DNA of 44,924 bases, taken from NCBI GenBank assembly GCA_013815325.1, contig JACDGM010000027.1:1-44924 (forward strand), in the 5' to 3' direction. The notes beneath the pieces are model-generated. The model saw nothing but the letters and a program-made list of their open reading frames with translations. It was not told the DNA's origin and searched no databases. Position 1 is the stretch's first letter, and every line of letters begins with the position of its first letter. Of this stretch, positions 41,682 to 44,924 are shown one piece after another. This DNA comes from Chthoniobacterales bacterium. Its GTDB lineage: Bacteria > Verrucomicrobiota > Verrucomicrobiia > Chthoniobacterales > UBA10450. The position numbers and the translations under genes are program-made.

Positions 41682-42034
41682 CCGATCCCGAAACGCCAAT
41701 CAAGGTTGACCCGTCGATTTCGCTTGCGATGATTTTTACCGGCGGGAGACAAATTCTCCTGATCGTCGGCGGCGCTATTTCGCTCTACGGATTTATCCGC
41801 TCGCACGATATTTCCGGTTTCGGTGGATGGCTCGGGAGTGAGCTTTTCACGATCCTTGGAGCCGCCAGCACGATTGCAGTTTTCCTCTACGGCCAATGGC
41901 GCGCTTTTTGGGCGAAGCGCGATGCCGTCAAGATCGCCGACGCCGCGCCGAATGGAACCGCAATTGTGCAAACGTCTTGGTTGACGCGCAAACTTTACGG
42001 CTTCGCGCGAGCGCTTGGATTAAGGAAAAACTAA
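41678..42034 (+). CDS. Holin candidate, 118 aa
   Basis: 118 residues from ATG 41678 (overlapping the endolysin stop). Two hydrophobic segments (ILLIVGGAISLYGFI and ELFTILGAASTIAVFLYG) with a short loop and a basic cytoplasmic tail, consistent with a class II holin or a pinholin for a SAR endolysin. The neighbours are endolysin and spanins, which supports the assignment; the family is not recognised by sequence. Confidence 0.72.
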   Translation: MTDPETPIKVDPSISLAMIFTGGRQILLIVGGAISLYGFIRSHDISGFGGWLGSELFTILGAASTIAVFLYGQWRAFWAKRDAVKIADAAPNGTAIVQTSWLTRKLYGFARALGLRKN

Positions 42035-42522
42035 TGTTCGGGCTATCCATACTTAACCCGTGGAAATACGGAACCATCGGCGCCGGCATTTTGCTCGTGT
42101 TGACGATGGCGTGGGCGCTACGGCTCGACAGCTTGCGCGGTTCGTGGGAAAAGAAATATGCAACGCTCGACGGACAGGCACAAAGCGTCCTCATGGCAAC
42201 ACGCACCGCCACCGATAATCCGACGCTCGCGTGGAAAAACGTGCCGGCGCAGATTACGGAACTGGCCTCGTCGAATCTCACGCTCAAGTCGTCGATCGAC
42301 ACTGCGAACGGCAAGGTGGCCGACATGGACGCCGAAACCAAGCGACTGATCGCGTCGGGCCTCACGCTCCGATCGCAGCTTTCGGCCGCGCAGATTGGAC
42401 GACAAGGCGCGCTCGATCGCCTGAAGGCCATGAGCGCGACGCCCGGCGACCGACAGAATTGCCCCGCGATGCTATCGCAGGCGCAAGACGCCTTGGACCT
42501 CGCTTATGGATCGGGACTTTAA
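42034..42522 (+). CDS. Inner-membrane spanin (Rz-like)
   Basis: 162 residues. One N-terminal transmembrane helix (YGTIGAGILLVLTMAWAL) is followed by a long periplasmic helical region (SLRGSWEKKYATLDGQAQSV...SSNLTLKSSIDTANGKVADMDAETKRLI). This is the architecture of i-spanins. ATG 42034 overlaps the holin stop by one base, with AGGA seven bases upstream. With the lipoprotein encoded after it, it should fuse inner and outer membrane at the last step of lysis. Confidence 0.8.
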   Translation: MFGLSILNPWKYGTIGAGILLVLTMAWALRLDSLRGSWEKKYATLDGQAQSVLMATRTATDNPTLAWKNVPAQITELASSNLTLKSSIDTANGKVADMDAETKRLIASGLTLRSQLSAAQIGRQGALDRLKAMSATPGDRQNCPAMLSQAQDALDLAYGSGL

Positions 42523-42553
42523 CATCTCCCCCGCCTTGAAAGACGGGGTTTCC
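42519..42553 (-). mobile_element. IS605/TnpB-type right-end-like hairpin, copy 2
   Basis: Shares TTAACATCTCCCCCGCC and a trailing TTTCC with copy 1 (21783-21818) and can fold CCCCG...CGGGG with one internal mismatch. As in copy 1, its TTAA contains the stop codon of the upstream plus-strand gene. No tnpB coding remains next to it. Confidence 0.6.
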
Positions 42554-42570
42554 GCACTGGAGAAAACTCG

Positions 42571-42852
42571 ATGAAACGCTTCTCGCCCTTGCTCATGCTG
42601 CTCGTCGCCGGCTGCGCGACCACGCCTCAAGTCATCTACCGCAATCGGCCGGTAGAGGTGAAGGTACCTGTCGCGCAACCGTGTGTCGCCGGCGTTCGGC
42701 CGACAGCCCCTTTGCCGCTGAATAAGCAATACACGGCCGATCAGTGGAAGGGCCTCGACACCAAGCAGAAAGCGGCGATCGTCAGCCGGCACGCGCTCGA
42801 CCTGAAGACGTATGGCGAAAACGTCAACGGCGCGACCGCCGCCTGCCCCTAG
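42571..42852 (+). CDS. Outer-membrane spanin lipoprotein (Rz1-like)
   Basis: 93 residues. Lipoprotein signal MKRFSPLLMLLVAGC with the lipobox LVAGC and Cys15, then a Pro-containing mature part. It is a separate gene after the i-spanin, instead of being embedded in it as in lambda. GGAG lies eight bases before ATG 42571. It meets the minus-strand RuvC gene with a CTAG overlap of the two stops. Confidence 0.82.
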   Translation: MKRFSPLLMLLVAGCATTPQVIYRNRPVEVKVPVAQPCVAGVRPTAPLPLNKQYTADQWKGLDTKQKAAIVSRHALDLKTYGENVNGATAACP

Positions 42853-43319
42853 ATAAATTTGCGGCCGTAATAGGCCAGTAGCGCGGCTTCGGCCACGCCG
42901 TCATCTTTCACCCGTCGAAGCTCCGGCTCTAGCAACGGCATGAGGGTGCGCGCCTTTTCCCGGCTCGCGCTCTTGTCGGCCGCTTTCGCGAGCCCGAGCT
43001 TGCCCTTCCACACCGCCGGCGTGACGAAATGGATAGGGGCGCCGGCCGACGCCGCGAGGGCATGAGCAAAGCCTAGCGTGCGGCCGAAATTGAACATACT
43101 GACGGTGCCCTGTGTCGGCCGGGCGCCTACGTTCTCGATCACTACCATGTCGATCCCGAACGCGAGCGCGGTGGACCAGGTTTGCCACCACTCCGACCAT
43201 GCCGGCGTTTCCTTTGGGAGCTTGACCAGCGGCACGCGGAACGTGGCGACGCCGCCGTTGTCGGACACCAGGACCAGCGCCCCGGTTTTGCCGGGATCGA
43301 TGCCAGCGATGATAGTCAT
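42849..43319 (-). CDS. RuvC-like Holliday junction resolvase
   Basis: 156 residues. IIAGIDPGKTGALVLV carries the first catalytic Asp, VVIENVGA the Glu of the second strand, and the C-terminal KDDGVAEAALLAYY the final acidic pair, as in RuvC-type resolvases. It resolves branched DNA produced during replication before packaging. ATG 43319 overlaps the upstream 41-aa gene as ATGA. It is the last gene of the minus-strand block. Confidence 0.88.
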   Translation of the reverse strand: MTIIAGIDPGKTGALVLVSDNGGVATFRVPLVKLPKETPAWSEWWQTWSTALAFGIDMVVIENVGARPTQGTVSMFNFGRTLGFAHALAASAGAPIHFVTPAVWKGKLGLAKAADKSASREKARTLMPLLEPELRRVKDDGVAEAALLAYYGRKFI

Positions 43320-43441
43320 AGCCGAGACCGAGCGTGAGGAAATACGCGGCGCTCGATTTCGCGCAGTGTCGCATAATCGTTGGGCTGATCTTTCAACGCC
43401 TTGCGAAGAAATTCACGGATCATTTCATCTGATACAAACAT
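43316..43441 (-). CDS. Small hypothetical protein, 41 aa, between polymerase and resolvase
   Basis: 41 residues beginning MFVSDEMIREFLRKALKDQ and ending RVFPHARSRL. AAGGAG lies eight bases before ATG 43441 and just after the polymerase stop, and its TGA overlaps the resolvase ATG. Both ends fit the operon, so it is likely real. Charged and helical; family unknown. Confidence 0.68.
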   Translation of the reverse strand: MFVSDEMIREFLRKALKDQPNDYATLREIERRVFPHARSRL

Positions 43442-43452
43442 TTCTTTTCTCC

Positions 43453-44924
43453 TTATTTCCGATACCTCAACATTTTTTCGACCTCTGCCTTGACGCGGAA
43501 TTTCCGTTCGATCACCCAGGGCTCCACGTCCTCCATGACCTGTTTGACGATTTGCACAATGTCGGGCCGATCGTTTTCCTCGAAAACCAATTCGTCATGC
43601 ACGCGGAAAATCGTATTGAGCCCGGCTTTCTCCGCGCGCTTTTCAGCGGCCTTCAGCATACAGCGGGCTGATCCCTGAATACAGTCGGCCGTGATCATCC
43701 CGTGCCATGCCGGCAGACGGCGGAATCTTTTGCCCTGATAGGACATGAAGCTCCACGCCGGATGCTCGCTGCCGGTCGTCGGGTTGAAACTCCGGCACGG
43801 GCGCGGCCGGTGATAATAGATTTTGCGACCACTAGGCAGGCGCATCGTGAGGAAATCACCCTCCTTACGGAATTCGATGCCGGCGTAGGAATATGTCTTC
43901 GCGCTGGAACACCATACGGCGTCCACACTCGCTTGCCAAAGCCCATACCAAAATTTCGGGACCATTGGAGCAAATTCGTTGCGATAGGTCCAGACGACCT
44001 GTTGCGCGAATTCAACGCTGTGCTTGGGGGCAAAGCGCGCACGGAAGCCAACCGCTCCCAGACCGTAGCCGTTGCCGAGCGTGGAGTTTTTGCCCGTCTG
44101 CCGCTCCGCGACGTTGGCCTTCGTGATCGGCCGTTTGAAAATCAGCGATGCGTTTTCGGAATAGACATCGATCCCGGCGTGCATCTGTTCGACGCGATCG
44201 TGCTGCCCTGCCATGCTCAAGAGGTTCCGGGCCTCGATACCGACGTAGTCGCCCGCCACAAGCACCTTGCCGTCATCCGGGATGATGCACGAGCGTAGCG
44301 ACGATATGATGGCGGTGAAAATGTCATCGCCCCAAAGCTCCCGAATCGTCGGCAAGTCGCGGGTCAAAATCGCGTCGGCGAGAATATCCGCGGTTAGTCC
44401 CTGTCGGTCGGAAATCTCACCACGAGGGTAGTTTTGAATTTGGATCAGCCGGCCGGCGTCGCGGCCTGTCCGGGCGCCGTGGTATTGCATCGTGTAGCGC
44501 ACGCGGCCGTCGCCTGTGGCGCATTGCAGCATCCGCTCAAGCTTGGACACCGACGACGACGCGAGCGAGCGCCGCAGCGTTAAAACTTGGTGAACGTGAT
44601 AGGGCAGTGGTTCGGAGAAATCGCCAAGGTCAAATTCGTCATCGGGATCGAGGATCGTGTTGAGCGTTTCCTTTTTCATGTCCCCGAGCGGCACGCCCTG
44701 TTCGTTGACCCAATCGAGCACCTTTTCACGCTGCGTTGGCTTCAGGCCAGTCAATTCACGGAATTGCTCGGTCATGGGGATACGGACCTGATCGAGTACG
44801 TTGATGCAGGCGTGGATAAATTCGCGGTCGATTTTAATTCCGCGCTGATTGATTTTCTGATCGAGCACCCAGGTTTCGCGCTCGGATGCACCGAGTCCCT
44901 TGGTCGCGGTGTAGGTGCCATATT
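43453..44924 (-). CDS. DNA polymerase A family, C-terminal polymerase domain (gene begins at 650 across the circle junction)
   Basis: C-terminal part of the 664-aa replicative polymerase. Motif A is AGDYVGIEARNL with the metal-binding Asp near residue 400. Motif B is R-x3-K followed by NGYG near 449-461. Motif C is VHDE near 616-619. With an exonuclease and polymerase but no 5'-3' exonuclease domain, the protein resembles the shorter phage PolA enzymes. Its TAA stop sits just upstream of the SD of the next small gene (43316-43441), so the two are probably co-translated. It is followed by a RuvC-like resolvase, completing a replication and recombination cassette. Confidence 0.93.
   Translation of the reverse strand, partial: YGTYTATKGLGASERETWVLDQKINQRGIKIDREFIHACINVLDQVRIPMTEQFRELTGLKPTQREKVLDWVNEQGVPLGDMKKETLNTILDPDDEFDLGDFSEPLPYHVHQVLTLRRSLASSSVSKLERMLQCATGDGRVRYTMQYHGARTGRDAGRLIQIQNYPRGEISDRQGLTADILADAILTRDLPTIRELWGDDIFTAIISSLRSCIIPDDGKVLVAGDYVGIEARNLLSMAGQHDRVEQMHAGIDVYSENASLIFKRPITKANVAERQTGKNSTLGNGYGLGAVGFRARFAPKHSVEFAQQVVWTYRNEFAPMVPKFWYGLWQASVDAVWCSSAKTYSYAGIEFRKEGDFLTMRLPSGRKIYYHRPRPCRSFNPTTGSEHPAWSFMSYQGKRFRRLPAWHGMITADCIQGSARCMLKAAEKRAEKAGLNTIFRVHDELVFEENDRPDIVQIVKQVMEDVEPWVIERKFRVKAEVEKMLRYRK
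44798..44924. repeat. Terminal direct repeat, right copy (circular contig overlap)
   Basis: Identical to bases 1-127. It lies inside the DNA polymerase gene. The true molecule in the virion may be circularly permuted, as expected for headful packaging by a P22-like phage, but the sequence alone cannot show this. Confidence 0.95.

Overview
The window is one complete, circular tailed-phage genome opened inside its DNA polymerase gene. Bases 1-127 and 44798-44924 are identical, so the unique circle is 44,797 bp and the polymerase runs across the ends. The virion set is that of a P22-like podovirus: P22-type portal, scaffold, P22-type coat, gp4-like and gp10-like head-completion proteins, large ejection proteins and no tail tube or sheath. 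Separate Rz and Rz1 spanins and a SAR-type endolysin imply a Gram-negative host. General gene style suggests an alphaproteobacterium, but this is only an impression. There is no integrase or classical repressor, so a lytic life style is likely.

Layout. A control region (about 18286-19264) separates two divergent blocks. The minus-strand block runs from 18285 down through position 1 and round the circle to 42849. In transcription order it holds small early genes, a MerR-like regulator, a primase-polymerase/helicase, a second MerR-like regulator, small paralogs, a PP-loop (PAPS-reductase family) protein, a C5-cytosine methyltransferase, a SNF2-type helicase, a RecB/Cas4-like nuclease, a DUF2815 ssDNA-binding protein, a free homing endonuclease, DNA polymerase A and a RuvC-like resolvase. 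The plus-strand block (18756-42852) holds small early genes, packaging (TerS candidate, TerL), portal, scaffold, coat, head completion, tail/receptor proteins, ejection proteins and lysis genes. The blocks converge with a 4-bp stop-to-stop overlap at 42849-42852.

Mobile genetic elements are unusually dense. Three inteins sit at functional centres: in motif II of the SNF2 helicase, exactly at the catalytic cysteine of the methyltransferase, and in the portal. The portal intein has the marks of a class 3 intein. The helicase intein is the most unusual feature: its homing endonuclease is not in the intein frame but is encoded by a complete ORF nested in the +1 frame on the same strand. A free-standing Vsr-like homing endonuclease and a TnpB (IS605 OrfB) 3'-end relic, with two copies of its right-end hairpin, complete the set.

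Regulation leaves repeated signatures. A 16-bp stop/RBS/start cassette joins at least seven gene pairs on both strands and generates the recurring C-terminus EYDL as a by-product. A second junction cassette occurs twice. A CCGG-hairpin leader precedes four early genes. A family of 17-bp dyads (TGTNACG-N3-CGTNACA) fills the control region and recurs beside one of the MerR-like genes. Several small genes absent from ordinary ORF calling are listed because start/stop overlaps and Shine-Dalgarno (SD) sequences support them.
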